Source: Bacteroidota bacterium
GTDB lineage: Bacteria; Bacteroidota; Bacteroidia; Chitinophagales; LD1
Assembly (NCBI GenBank): GCA_018267435.1
Contig: JAFDYM010000052.1
Location: forward strand, 1 to 10,393
DNA length: 10,393 nt
Direction of reading: 5' to 3'
Part shown: in pieces, positions 1 through 6,017 of the stretch
Numbering within the stretch: the first letter of the stretch is position 1
Layout: the number at the start of each line of letters is the position of its first letter
Translations under genes and position numbers: made by a program
The notes under the pieces: model-generated
Database searches by the model: none
Seen by the model: the letters and a program-made list of their open reading frames with translations, nothing else
What the model was told of the DNA's origin: nothing

Positions 1-282
1 ATCCTCTTGGCTTAAGCCGCTATCTTTTATGGCTTGGTTAATGGCATGCAAGGCAAGCAAAGTAGTGCGCGTAACGCCTTTGGCACTTACACTTAGCTGT
101 TGCTTTAACTCCTCGTTGCTAATTTTTATTTCGCCGAAAGGCATAAGCTCGGCGTACTTGGTATCGAATAGGTCAAGGTGCGAAAGGCCGCATTTACCTG
201 CAGCTAAAGCCGCTCGGTTCTCGGCTACGCTATGGCCCAGGGGGCTTATAATGCCCATGCCGGTTACATATACCTTGCTCAT
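1..282 (-). CDS. Beta-ketoacyl-ACP synthase (KAS I/II type), N-terminal part
   Basis: The first 94 residues of a condensing enzyme are visible; the gene runs off the left edge. It opens MSKVYVTGMGIISPLG, the usual start of FabF/FabB-type ketosynthases, followed by the helix with GKCGLSHLDLFD. This family condenses an acyl chain with malonyl-ACP in fatty acid or polyketide synthesis, in the cytoplasm. The catalytic Cys-His-His residues lie outside the window, so activity and chain-length class cannot be judged. It starts 10 bp after the stop of an acyl carrier protein and is clearly in the same operon. An ACP and an ABC-2 permease next door suggest a specialised lipid or aryl-polyene/flexirubin-like pathway rather than the housekeeping fab locus; that is inference from context. 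Confidence 0.9.
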   Translation of the reverse strand, partial: MSKVYVTGMGIISPLGHSVAENRAALAAGKCGLSHLDLFDTKYAELMPFGEIKISNEELKQQLSVSAKGVTRTTLLALHAINQAIKDSGLSQED

Positions 283-292
283 GGGCGTACGC

Positions 293-565
293 TTACTTCG
301 TCCTGTTTTGTTCTATAAACTCAACCATGGTGTTTACGTTCACCAATATTTTGCGGCCCTCTTTAGGGTCGGTTATTTTTATGCCGTACTCGCGCTCAAG
401 TAGTACTACTAGTTCTATCGAGTCGATTGAATCCAATCCCAAGCCTTCTCCGAACAAAGGTGCATCATCCTGAATCTCGTCAGGGTTCATGCCTGTAAAG
501 TTCAAGTATTTAATAATATGCTGCTTCAATTCCAGCTTTAAGGTTTCTCTGTCTACTGCTTCCAT
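293..565 (-). CDS. Acyl carrier protein
   Basis: This 90-aa acidic protein has the phosphopantetheine attachment motif GLGLDSIDSIEL at residues 41-52, with Ser46 as the expected modified serine. Helix 1 (about 5-20), helix 2 after the DSI motif (about 46-61) and the closing helix (TMVEFIEQN) match the four-helix ACP fold, and the length is typical. It carries growing acyl chains for the neighbouring ketosynthase. Its ATG lies 3 bp downstream of the permease stop, and its stop lies 10 bp before the ketosynthase start, so the three genes are very likely co-transcribed and translationally coupled. The extra 10 or so residues at the N-terminus relative to E. coli AcpP, and the presence of a dedicated partner KS, point to a pathway-specific carrier. 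Confidence 0.93.
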   Translation of the reverse strand: MEAVDRETLKLELKQHIIKYLNFTGMNPDEIQDDAPLFGEGLGLDSIDSIELVVLLEREYGIKITDPKEGRKILVNVNTMVEFIEQNRTK

Positions 566-568
566 TTC

Positions 569-1867
569 TTATATTAAATGTTGCCTTTTCAGGCCAATAA
601 TAGCTATTATTTGGATGGCGAATGTAATACCTAATAGCGGTAAAACGCTATATAATACATCTTTTATGCCTCCACCTTTCAGAAATAGCTCATAATAAGC
701 CTCCATGCACCAGTGCATAGGCGATATTTGCATGAAAAATTTTAACGAATCGGGCATGGCGAATGCGGGAACAATGATGCCCCCAATGGCCGCCAGTATT
801 ACTACCGATACCGCCCCGAAGCCAATGGCCTGCTCAATGGTTTTGGCATATACGCCCAAGGCTACACCATAGCTTACAGCGCACCAACCACATATTAGCG
901 ATACCAATAACAAACCGAACATTTCAGTGGGCAATTCTAACTTAGGTAAACCAATGGCAGGAAAGAGGAATATACCCAATGAGAATATAACCAACACCTG
1001 TAGTAGTGTAACACCTATGTAGGTTAATTGTTTAGCGCCAAGCACTAATAAATAATTGGTAGGTAGTGTTTTTAGCCTTATAAAGCTGCCGCTTAGTTTT
1101 TCCTTCACCACGCTTGTACTAAGCGATACTACGATGAAGAACATAGCGAAGATAGTCCAGGCAGGTACGTTGTGCTGTGTAGCATTAGGTATGCTGCGGC
1201 TGCCGTCTTTACTGGCAGGTATTTCTGCTATGCTCGATTGGTTGTTCAGTATCTGCTTCTCTAGGTCTTCAGGCAGCTTTTTGTTGTTCAAGGCTATGTA
1301 TAGCGATTGAAGTATCTGCCTTGTTTCTACAAACTGCTGTGCACTGCGCAGGGCGCTCTGCACCGAAAAGCGGAACGACTCCTGTAACACAGGATTGTAA
1401 TACATACTTACAGGTGCTACTGCAGTATCGGCAGGGTTGAAGGGCTTGGCACCGTCTTCATCCTTCGGCTCCATACCTAGTTCGCTTATGGCTTTGTTAG
1501 CTATTATTTTGCTCTTGGCTTTTATGGCAGAAGTAAAACCCTTCGGAACGGTTACGCCTATCATGGCCTCCTTCTCGGCCATCTGCGTTTTCAGTTGTTC
1601 GTCGCTCAGGCTGCTATCGGCCGTTATTACATCGAACATACCAATCTTGCTAAGGGCATCTAGTACCTGCACGCTGCTTTCGCCACCATCGCGGTTGCTT
1701 ACCAGTATGGCAATCTTGTTTTCGTTTACCAGTTTAAAGGTGCTGTTCTGTATACTGGTAATAACTACCACTAGCAATATGGGCATGGCAAACATCACTG
1801 CCAAACCCGCCTTATCGCGAATGAGTATAGTGAAGTCTTTAAGTATGGCTGCCCATAGCTTGAACAT
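569..1867 (-). CDS. ABC-2 type transporter permease
   Basis: This 432-aa membrane protein has the ABC-2 permease layout. A short cytoplasmic N-terminus is followed by TM1 at about 20-40. Next is a large extracytoplasmic domain (about 41-232), then five hydrophobic segments at about 234-253, 270-302, 315-340, 347-371 and 404-426, ending in a basic tail (GLKRQHLI). The extended soluble domain between TM1 and TM2 is characteristic of the NatB/YhfS-like exporter permeases. It would form a channel with a separate ATPase, which is not in the window. It is the first gene of the visible minus-strand operon, 3 bp from the ACP. The export cargo is unknown; a lipid or pigment made by the KS/ACP pair is an inference from context. 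Confidence 0.88.
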   Translation of the reverse strand: MFKLWAAILKDFTILIRDKAGLAVMFAMPILLVVVITSIQNSTFKLVNENKIAILVSNRDGGESSVQVLDALSKIGMFDVITADSSLSDEQLKTQMAEKEAMIGVTVPKGFTSAIKAKSKIIANKAISELGMEPKDEDGAKPFNPADTAVAPVSMYYNPVLQESFRFSVQSALRSAQQFVETRQILQSLYIALNNKKLPEDLEKQILNNQSSIAEIPASKDGSRSIPNATQHNVPAWTIFAMFFIVVSLSTSVVKEKLSGSFIRLKTLPTNYLLVLGAKQLTYIGVTLLQVLVIFSLGIFLFPAIGLPKLELPTEMFGLLLVSLICGWCAVSYGVALGVYAKTIEQAIGFGAVSVVILAAIGGIIVPAFAMPDSLKFFMQISPMHWCMEAYYELFLKGGGIKDVLYSVLPLLGITFAIQIIAIIGLKRQHLI

Positions 1868-2029
1868 GCTTTAGATAGTTTTTGATTTGCCGGGCTAATG
1901 TAATCAAAGCGGCGATTATTTCAGTTTAGGCGTTAGTGAGGCCAGCATACTGCAGTACATCTTTTGAAAGTAGTATCAAGTTTAGACAGATTATAAATTA
2001 CGTATTATAAAAAATATTTCACCAAATTA

Positions 2030-2062
2030 TTTGGAGAATTGATATCTCGTATGCTATATTTG
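2030..2062 (+). promoter_or_regulatory. Bacteroidota-type promoter (-33 TTTGG, -7 TATATTTG)
   Basis: TTTGG at 2030-2034 and TATATTTG at 2055-2062 match the Bacteroidota primary sigma consensus (TTTG, about 19-21 bp, TAnnTTTG) exactly, with 21 bp between the TTTG and the -7 box. Transcription should start near 2066-2072, giving a leader of about 20-25 nt before the 34-codon ORF at 2092. This is the clearest promoter in the window. The roughly 160 bp between it and the permease start at 1867 holds nothing else I can recognise. Confidence 0.7.
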
Positions 2063-2091
2063 CATCGTCAAAAAAATAAAGAGAAATAAAA

Positions 2092-2196
2092 ATGTTACGC
2101 AAATATACATATCAAATATCGCCGCTGGGCTTCGACGCAATCGAGCGCAGTCAAGGGTTTGCGGGCTTTCGCATTAAACGTGGTTATATGAATTAG
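2092..2196 (+). CDS. Possible 34-aa small protein, or a small RNA
   Basis: An ATG-TAG frame of 35 codons encodes a basic peptide that starts MLRKYTYQISPLGFDAIERS and ends GFRIKRGYMN. It sits between a consensus promoter and a strong terminator, so the predicted transcript is only about 180 nt and contains this ORF and nothing longer. There is no Shine-Dalgarno sequence, but the leader is A-rich, as is usual in this phylum. I do not recognise the peptide; it shows no membrane segment or signal peptide. It could equally be a chance frame in a small regulatory RNA. Conservation of the frame in relatives would decide. Confidence 0.4.
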   Translation: MLRKYTYQISPLGFDAIERSQGFAGFRIKRGYMN

Positions 2197-2219
2197 TAGT
2201 ATAGCACGTTCCATAATCG

Positions 2220-2250
2220 AAAGCCTGGCAGAAATGACCAGGCTTTTTTA
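2220..2250 (+). terminator. Rho-independent terminator
   Basis: AAAGCCTGG (2220-2228) pairs perfectly with CCAGGCTTT (2238-2246) around a 9-nt loop, and the T-run continues to 2249. It closes the short transcript that starts near 2068. Confidence 0.8.
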
Positions 2251-2279
2251 TTGTCGATAATTTTACTGTAATAAATTTA
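2251..2279 (+). promoter_or_regulatory. Weak candidate promoter for the 90-aa ORF
   Basis: TTG at 2251-2253 and TAAATTTA at 2272-2279 lie 18 bp apart and 14 bp upstream of the ATG at 2294. The -7 box differs from TAnnTTTG in its last base. It follows a terminator directly, so some promoter is needed here, but this assignment is weak. Confidence 0.22.
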
Positions 2280-2293
2280 GTTATATCATAAAA

Positions 2294-2566
2294 ATGAAAA
2301 GTATGAGTGACACGGGAAGATTTTGGGTTATGGCCAAGGGCCGTAAGTTTTTGGTGGAGCCGATAGGTCCAGAAAGACCCGCAGATTGGGGTTCGATAGA
2401 CCCTGCTACGGGCCAATTGATGAACAAGAAAGGGCATGGTAAGCACATAGGTGCCATTAATGCCGCTGAATCGGTAATTAAGCCCGAAAACGGCTTTAAA
2501 GATATAGTGCAGATAACAGGTTCGCCCCTGTCGTATATAGAGGGTAAATTGTTAGATAATCTTTAA
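2294..2566 (+). CDS. Conserved-looking hypothetical protein, 90 aa
   Basis: This small soluble protein has no recognisable family motif. It has a compact N-terminal beta-like stretch (GRFWVMAKGRKFLVEPIG), a central loop (PADWGSIDPATGQLMNKKG) and a likely helix/strand C-terminus. There is no signal peptide or membrane segment, and the codon use resembles the neighbouring genes. Translation could start at the ATG at 2294 or at a second in-frame ATG at 2303; no Shine-Dalgarno discriminates. It lies between two terminators (2220-2250 and 2728-2760), so it is probably its own transcription unit, on the same strand as the repair genes further on. I cannot assign a function. Confidence 0.6.
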   Translation: MKSMSDTGRFWVMAKGRKFLVEPIGPERPADWGSIDPATGQLMNKKGHGKHIGAINAAESVIKPENGFKDIVQITGSPLSYIEGKLLDNL

Positions 2567-2727
2567 AGCTATAAGCACGGCATGATTCGATTGAGGAACA
2601 TAGCAAATATGGGCCAAGGGCTGAACACGTATCAAATACATAATGATGCGCACGATAGCAGTATGCCCATACATAAACGGACAAGGTTTAGTAGTACCTG
2701 ATATAGATGTATATCAAGTAATTGTTG

Positions 2728-2760
2728 AACCCGGGTCCGTGCAAACAGTCCGGGTTTTTT
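2728..2760 (+). terminator. Rho-independent terminator
   Basis: AACCCGG (2728-2734) pairs with CCGGGTT (2750-2756) around a 15-nt loop and is followed by TTTT. The 160 bp between the 90-aa gene and this hairpin contain no ORF I trust, so it may end that gene's transcript with a long 3' UTR or end a separate small RNA. Confidence 0.7.
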
Positions 2761-2827
2761 GTTGCCCATCCGCGAAGGTTTGCTGCATAAACGGGTAGCA
2801 ACAAATACAACAATTAAACCAATAGCT

Positions 2828-3001
2828 ATGATAACAACAGTTAAAGCAAAAGAAGGCATAGCATGGCAATGGAAAAGTGTGCTAGGCAATGCTATAAAAA
2901 CAATGAGGGCTATAGCCAGCAGCTTATCGCTAGCCGATGTATATGCCATAGAAAAACGAAAGCAAAGCGAGCTGCACGAGGCAGGGCTTTACCGATGGTA
3001 A
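2828..3001 (+). CDS. Small hypothetical protein, 57 aa, upstream of rsr
   Basis: The ATG at 2828 opens a 57-aa basic frame that starts MITTVKAKEGIAWQWKSVLG and ends ELHEAGLYRW, on the same strand as rsr and 58 bp upstream of it. The central part is predicted helical and then highly charged (AIEKRKQSELHEAG). An upstream in-frame TTG would extend it into the terminator, so the ATG is preferred. It is not recognised; the frame could be fortuitous, but its position downstream of a terminator and just before rsr makes it a candidate first gene of the repair operon. Confidence 0.4.
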   Translation: MITTVKAKEGIAWQWKSVLGNAIKTMRAIASSLSLADVYAIEKRKQSELHEAGLYRW

Positions 3002-3047
3002 GCACAAAGCGAAATGAAACAAAACTGATAAAACACAAACAACAAAA

Positions 3048-3053
3048 AGGAGG
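3048..3053 (+). promoter_or_regulatory. Strong Shine-Dalgarno (AGGAGG) of rsr
   Basis: AGGAGG is followed by a 6-nt spacer and the ATG at 3060. A full SD is unusual in a window where the other starts have A-rich leaders. It rules out the in-frame TTG at 3054, which abuts it, as the start. Confidence 0.75.
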
Positions 3054-3059
3054 TTGACC

Positions 3060-4592
3060 ATGAAATTCAACTTAAAAATATTCAACCGCAACAAGGTGGT
3101 AGAAACTGTAACTAACTACCAAGGTGAAACAGCTTATAAGCTAACACCTGCTATGGAACTATACGCGGCAGTAGCTGCTACATCGCTTAGCGATACCTTT
3201 TATGAGAAGGGCGACAAGCGTGTTGAGCGTTTACGTGCATTGATAGCTGCAAACGATGCTGCTTATGTAGGTAAGCTAGCTGTATATGCCCGCGAAAAAA
3301 TGAACCTACGTTCAGTGCCATTGGTGTTGGCTGTAGAGCTAGCCAAGGCTAGCCAAGGTAATGCTACTGTAAGCAAAACAGTAAACCGTGTGGTACAGCG
3401 TGCCGATGAAATAACCGAGCTATTGGCTTACTACCAATTTGCGAATGGTCGTACTAAAGTGAAGAAGCTGAACAAGCTAAGCAAGCAGGTGCAAAAAGGT
3501 TTGGCGCAGGCGTTCAATAAATTCGATGAATACCAGTTTGCCAAGTACAACAGCGCGGCAGAGGTAAAACTGCGTGATGCATTGTTCTTAGTTCACCCTA
3601 AAGCTAAAGATGAGGCGCAACAAGCCTTGTTCAACAAAATAGCGAAAGATGAACTAAGCACTGCTTACACTTGGGAAACCCAGCTTAGCCAAGCAGGCCA
3701 GGCAACTTACGAAACTGCCGAAGCGCGCGATGCGGCTTTTGCAGGTAAGTGGGAGGAAATGATAATGAGCGGTAAACTAGGCTACATGGCTACGCTACGT
3801 AACCTACGAAACATATTGCAGGCCAAAGTATCGGCAGCAGCAATAGAAAAGGTATGTGCTTATATAGCCGATGCAAATGCAGTGGCTAAAAGCAAGCAGT
3901 TCCCTTTCCGTTTTGTAAGCGCATACCGCGAGTTGAAATGCGAAAGCAGCGGCTATACTGCACAAATGCTAGACGCATTGGAAGATGCAGCGCGTGCAAG
4001 TGCGGCCAACATAGCAGGCTACAATAGCAACACCCGAGTAAAAGTGGCGGTTGACTTTTCAGGCTCGATGCAAACAGCAGTGAGCGGTAAAAGCACTGTG
4101 ATGATGTACGAGGTAGGTTTAATACTTGCCATGTTGCTAAAAAGCCGTTGCGCAAACGTAACCACCGGCATATTCGGCGATACTTATAAAGAGGTACAAG
4201 TACCTTCTAAAAGTATACTGGCCAATGTGGAAACCTTCCGCAGCCGATTGGGCGAAGTGGGACACAGTACTAACGGTTACCTGGTTATCAAAAACTTGAT
4301 AGACCGTAAAGAGGTAGTGGACAAAGTGATGGTGTTTACCGATATGCAGATGTGGAATAGTAACGGAAGCTACGGTTCAACCATAGCAAGCGAGTGGAAG
4401 AAATACAAGCAGATAGCGCCAAAGGCAAAAATCTATTTGTTCGACCTAGCAGGTTATGGTAACACACCGATACAAGTGGAAGCTAACGACGCCTACCTAA
4501 TAGCAGGTTGGAGCGATAAAGTTTTCGATGTGCTGGCAGCTATCGAGAATGGAAGCGATGCGGTAGCGGAAATTGAAAAGATAGAATTGTAG
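3060..4592 (+). CDS. rsr: Ro60/Rsr family RNA-binding protein (TROVE + vWA)
   Basis: This 510-aa protein has the size and domain order of Ro60 orthologues. An N-terminal alpha-helical TROVE ring (about 10-320) includes DKRVERLRALIAANDAAYVG and KMNLRSVPLVLAVELAKAS. A C-terminal von Willebrand A domain has a MIDAS: DFSGSM at 332-337, Thr404 in GHSTNG, and Asp428 in FTDMQMW. In known systems Ro60/Rsr binds Y RNAs on the outside of the ring, threads misfolded RNA 3' ends through its centre, and works with exonucleases in RNA decay and stress survival. Its start is fixed by an AGGAGG six bases upstream. It lies on the same strand as a Y-RNA-like array and two rtcB genes, the arrangement seen in bacterial RNA-repair operons (rsr-yrl-rtcBA in Salmonella). 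The identification is from sequence; binding to the RNAs downstream is inferred. Confidence 0.93.
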   Translation: MKFNLKIFNRNKVVETVTNYQGETAYKLTPAMELYAAVAATSLSDTFYEKGDKRVERLRALIAANDAAYVGKLAVYAREKMNLRSVPLVLAVELAKASQGNATVSKTVNRVVQRADEITELLAYYQFANGRTKVKKLNKLSKQVQKGLAQAFNKFDEYQFAKYNSAAEVKLRDALFLVHPKAKDEAQQALFNKIAKDELSTAYTWETQLSQAGQATYETAEARDAAFAGKWEEMIMSGKLGYMATLRNLRNILQAKVSAAAIEKVCAYIADANAVAKSKQFPFRFVSAYRELKCESSGYTAQMLDALEDAARASAANIAGYNSNTRVKVAVDFSGSMQTAVSGKSTVMMYEVGLILAMLLKSRCANVTTGIFGDTYKEVQVPSKSILANVETFRSRLGEVGHSTNGYLVIKNLIDRKEVVDKVMVFTDMQMWNSNGSYGSTIASEWKKYKQIAPKAKIYLFDLAGYGNTPIQVEANDAYLIAGWSDKVFDVLAAIENGSDAVAEIEKIEL

Positions 4593-4642
4593 CAATGATT
4601 GAATAACCACGGGCGGCTTGCCGCACATACAAAAAAAGTTTT

Positions 4643-4706
4643 GCGCAGGGTGTTGTTGCCCTGCGCGTGCTGACCCACCCCTTCCCTGCGCTACTGCAGG
4701 GAGGGG
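4643..4706 (+). promoter_or_regulatory. Two competing hairpins before the 243-aa gene
   Basis: Hairpin 1 pairs GCGCAGGG (4643-4650) with CCCTGCGC (4659-4666) around an 8-nt loop. Hairpin 2 pairs CCCC-T (4678-4682) and CCCTGC (4684-4689) with GCAGGG (4696-4701) and A-GGGG (4702-4706), with one bulged T. A second copy of CCCTGCGC lies at 4684-4691, so GCGCAGGG can pair with either copy and the two states exclude each other. The purine-rich strand 4699-4706 (SD-like) ends 3 nt before the ATG at 4710 and is sequestered in hairpin 2. A weaker GCGG/CCGC hairpin sits at 4613-4624. The pairings are seen; a switch or attenuator role is inferred. Confidence 0.5.
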
Positions 4707-4709
4707 CTT

Positions 4710-5441
4710 ATGGAGGACCGATTTATGTACAACGATGAAGAAGGTATTTGGTTAGGAAGATTGAAAAGCAAGCGACGCAAAAAACGGTTGCAAAAGCTAG
4801 ATAGGGACAGGCAGCTGCGCCGTATGGATGCTGAACTACGAAAACTATATGAACAAGAAACAGAGCTTGGGTATATAGAATTAGATAAGCCAATACCATG
4901 GGGATGGAGAAGGAGTTATGTGCTAAGAGAAGATGTGGCAAGAAGCAACGATGCGGCATTCTACCAAAAAATATTGGATAGGATAAATTCAACGGAGCTA
5001 TGTAGGCGAAAGGACTTTATGCAGCGATGCAGTAAGACAAAGAAGCTGAAACCCATTATGCAACATACCTTATGGCTAAGCCAGGAGCAGTTTACAAAAC
5101 TCGGGTTTACCGATAAGGAGAGGATGTTGTTTGAATACAAATGGGTAAGGTACCCTAACGGCTATAAGTATAGGGTGTATGTGTATCTAAACGAATGGCA
5201 GTTTGAGTTTAAAGTACATAAGCATTTTATAACACATAAAAAAGTACATAACAATATACTTCAACAGCGCATAAGCGAACTAGAAAAGGTGGTACAGAGG
5301 TATGATATAAGATGTAAGCTGATGAGCATATACGGCCACAGCAGAATGAGTGAGCATAATTACAAGTACGAGGTTATGGAAAAAGACCTTGATCGTTCTT
5401 TGAAAGATTATTTATTAAACAGACATTCAGAGATGTCGTAG
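4710..5441 (+). CDS. Unknown basic protein, 243 aa, between rsr and the RNA array
   Basis: Not recognised. The N-terminus is very basic (LKSKRRKKRLQKLDRDRQLRR, about residues 18-38) and continues as a charged helix. A middle part has aromatic-rich strands (PWGWRRSYV; RYPNGYKYRVYVYLNEWQFEF, about 147-167). The C-terminus is helical with many Lys, His and Tyr. There are no membrane segments or signal peptide. The overall positive charge would suit nucleic acid binding, which is inference. Two starts are possible: 4710, 3 nt after GGAGGGG, or 4725, with GGAGG 8 nt upstream. The stop codon at 5439-5441 lies inside the conserved GTCGTAG block of the first Y-RNA-like element, so gene and RNA overlap. 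Its place suggests a partner of Rsr or of the RNAs. Confidence 0.7.
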   Translation: MEDRFMYNDEEGIWLGRLKSKRRKKRLQKLDRDRQLRRMDAELRKLYEQETELGYIELDKPIPWGWRRSYVLREDVARSNDAAFYQKILDRINSTELCRRKDFMQRCSKTKKLKPIMQHTLWLSQEQFTKLGFTDKERMLFEYKWVRYPNGYKYRVYVYLNEWQFEFKVHKHFITHKKVHNNILQQRISELEKVVQRYDIRCKLMSIYGHSRMSEHNYKYEVMEKDLDRSLKDYLLNRHSEMS

Positions 5442-5569
5442 AAGCAATGTACTTCGCTAAAATAGGGGAGGAATCATGCGGTACTTGCAATATAGTACGA
5501 GATGTTCCGGGTTCTCCCGATAGCTATCGGGACGGCATCGGTGCCCCGTCATCTATTTACTCTCTGAAT
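5425..5569 (+). ncRNA. Y-RNA-like element A (divergent)
   Basis: Outer strands ATTCAGAGA (5425-5433) and TCTCTGAAT (5561-5569) pair perfectly over 9 bp, followed by a T-rich run (5570-5577). Inside is the shared 5' block GTCGTAG (5435-5441) and TACTTCGC. GCAA-t-GTAC (5444-5452) pairs with GTACTTGC (5481-5488), with a bulged T as in other copies. A T-arm-like piece (CCGGGTTC, 5507-5514) is interrupted by an 18-bp palindrome. GATG/CATC (5501-5504/5536-5539) and CCG/CGG close around it. The expected 3' block is only loosely matched (CTATTTAC, 5553-5560), so the fold is less certain than in B-F. Its 5' end overlaps the upstream gene's last codons. Confidence 0.5.
5515..5532. repeat. 18-nt perfect palindrome, copy 1 (in element A)
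   Basis: TCCCGATAGCTATCGGGA follows a T-arm-like GGTTC. The stretch from GGTTC through the palindrome plus the next C (5510-5533) is identical to 6218-6240 apart from the outer flank. Confidence 0.8.
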
Positions 5570-5578
5570 TATTTTTTC

Positions 5579-5685
5579 TACAGCGGTGCCGTAGATGTAT
5601 GTTACTTCGCCTGTCACGCGTTTACACGAGGGATGAGCGGCCTTAAAACCGTCTCCCGTACATACAACAATTATAGCCCGCTGTA
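5579..5685 (+). ncRNA. Y-RNA-like element B
   Basis: The outer helix is TACAGCGG (5579-5586)/CCGCTGTA (5678-5685), 8 bp. The conserved loop has TGCCGTAGAT (5587-5596) on the 5' side and ATTATAGC on the 3' side. The inner helix is GTATGT-t-AC (5597-5605)/GTACATAC (5658-5665), with a bulged T. The head carries CGC/GCG around a 7-nt loop (5608-5620). It also carries a strong hairpin (5630-5657) whose 8-nt loop includes CTTAAAA, like the anticodon loop of a Leu(UAA) tRNA. No T-arm or acceptor module is present. It abuts element C (2 nt apart), which suggests a shared precursor cut between units. Confidence 0.7.
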
Positions 5686-5687
5686 TT

Positions 5688-5783
5688 AAAGGATGCCGTA
5701 AATATGAGTTACTTCTGGCTAATCGGTTCGAATCCGACTTTACATCTATTGTAATTAAAACTCATGTTGCTTGTTGCTCCTTT
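5688..5783 (+). ncRNA. Y-RNA-like element C with partial permuted tRNA head
   Basis: The outer helix is AAAGGA (5688-5693)/TCCTTT (5778-5783). The conserved loop is TGCCGTA (5694-5700)/GCTTGTTGC (5769-5777). The inner helix is AATATGAGTT (5701-5710)/AACTCATGTT (5759-5768), 10 bp with one G-U. The head has a T-arm (TCGG-TTCGAAT-CCGA, 5723-5737) with a canonical 7-nt T-loop. A short acceptor-like hairpin follows directly (TTACA/TGTAA, 5740-5744/5750-5754, loop TCTAT). The D-arm seen in D and E is absent. The order T-arm, 3' acceptor strand, loop, 5' acceptor strand is permuted relative to a tRNA. Confidence 0.75.
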
Positions 5784-5796
5784 ATTTAAATGTTAC

Positions 5797-5936
5797 AATA
5801 ACAGTGTCGTAGAAAAAGCATACTTCGGTAGAACGAAACACTCATATGTTTAGGTCATAGGTTCAACTCCTGTCTTCATATCAGCAATGGTATGATGTAG
5901 TTCAGTTAAACGCGTTTTCGCTTATTACCTGTTATT
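5797..5936 (+). ncRNA. Y-RNA-like element D with permuted tRNA head
   Basis: The outer helix AATAACAG (5797-5804)/CTGTTATT (5929-5936) is 8 bp and perfect. The conserved loop is TGTCGTA (5805-5811)/GCTTATTAC (5920-5928). The inner helix is GAAAAAGC (5812-5819)/GCGTTTTC (5912-5919), 8 positions with one A-G mismatch. After TTCG/CGAA and AAAC/GTTT hairpins comes a T-arm (ATAGG-TTCAACT-CCTGT, 5857-5873). Then come the 3' acceptor strand (5874-5880), a 10-nt loop, the 5' acceptor strand (5891-5897), TA, and a small D-arm. The Y stem stands where an anticodon arm would be. This layout matches what is known of bacterial YrlA-type RNAs, which mimic tRNA. Confidence 0.8.
5857..5911 (+). tRNA. Circularly permuted tRNA-like module inside element D
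   Basis: In order: T-stem and loop 5857-5873 (loop TTCAACT fits TTCRANY), acceptor CTTCATA (5874-5880), closing loop TCAGCAATGG (5881-5890), acceptor TATGATG (5891-5897; six of seven pairs, one T-T), TA, and D-arm GTT-CAGTTA-AAC (5900-5911). There is no anticodon and no CCA. It cannot be charged as it stands. Confidence 0.65.
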
Positions 5937-5942
5937 ATTTAT

Positions 5943-6015
5943 GTCGCGTTCGTCTAACGGTTCAGGACACCATCTTTTCAAGCTGGTTATAGCAGTTCGA
6001 TTCTGCTACGCGATG
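5943..6015 (+). tRNA. tRNA-Glu(UUC)-like gene
   Basis: A 73-nt cloverleaf. The acceptor is GTCGCGT (5943-5949)/ACGCGAT (6008-6014), with a G-U first pair and discriminator G6015. The D-arm GTC-GGAC resembles bacterial tRNA-Glu. The anticodon stem is CCATC/GCTGG with one T-C mismatch, and the loop TTTTCAA gives UUC. The T-arm is AGCAG-TTCGATT-CTGCT. No CCA is encoded. The mismatched anticodon stem and G1-U72 pair suggest a decayed or specialised tRNA rather than a housekeeping copy. It lies 6 nt after element D and 2 nt before element E. Confidence 0.75.
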
Positions 6016-6017
6016 CT

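Noticed and set aside
2643..2798. 51-codon plus-strand frame starting MMRTIAVCPYING
   Set aside because: It reads straight through the strong terminator at 2728-2760, so a full-length message is unlikely.
2632..2949. Minus-strand 105-codon hydrophobic frame
   Set aside because: It lies opposite a terminator and the 57-aa plus-strand frame, with no promoter seen. The hydrophobicity comes from the antisense of Lys/Ala-rich codons.
5447..5689. Plus-strand 80-codon frame
   Set aside because: It runs through elements A and B, whose base-pairing explains the sequence better, and it looks like no protein.
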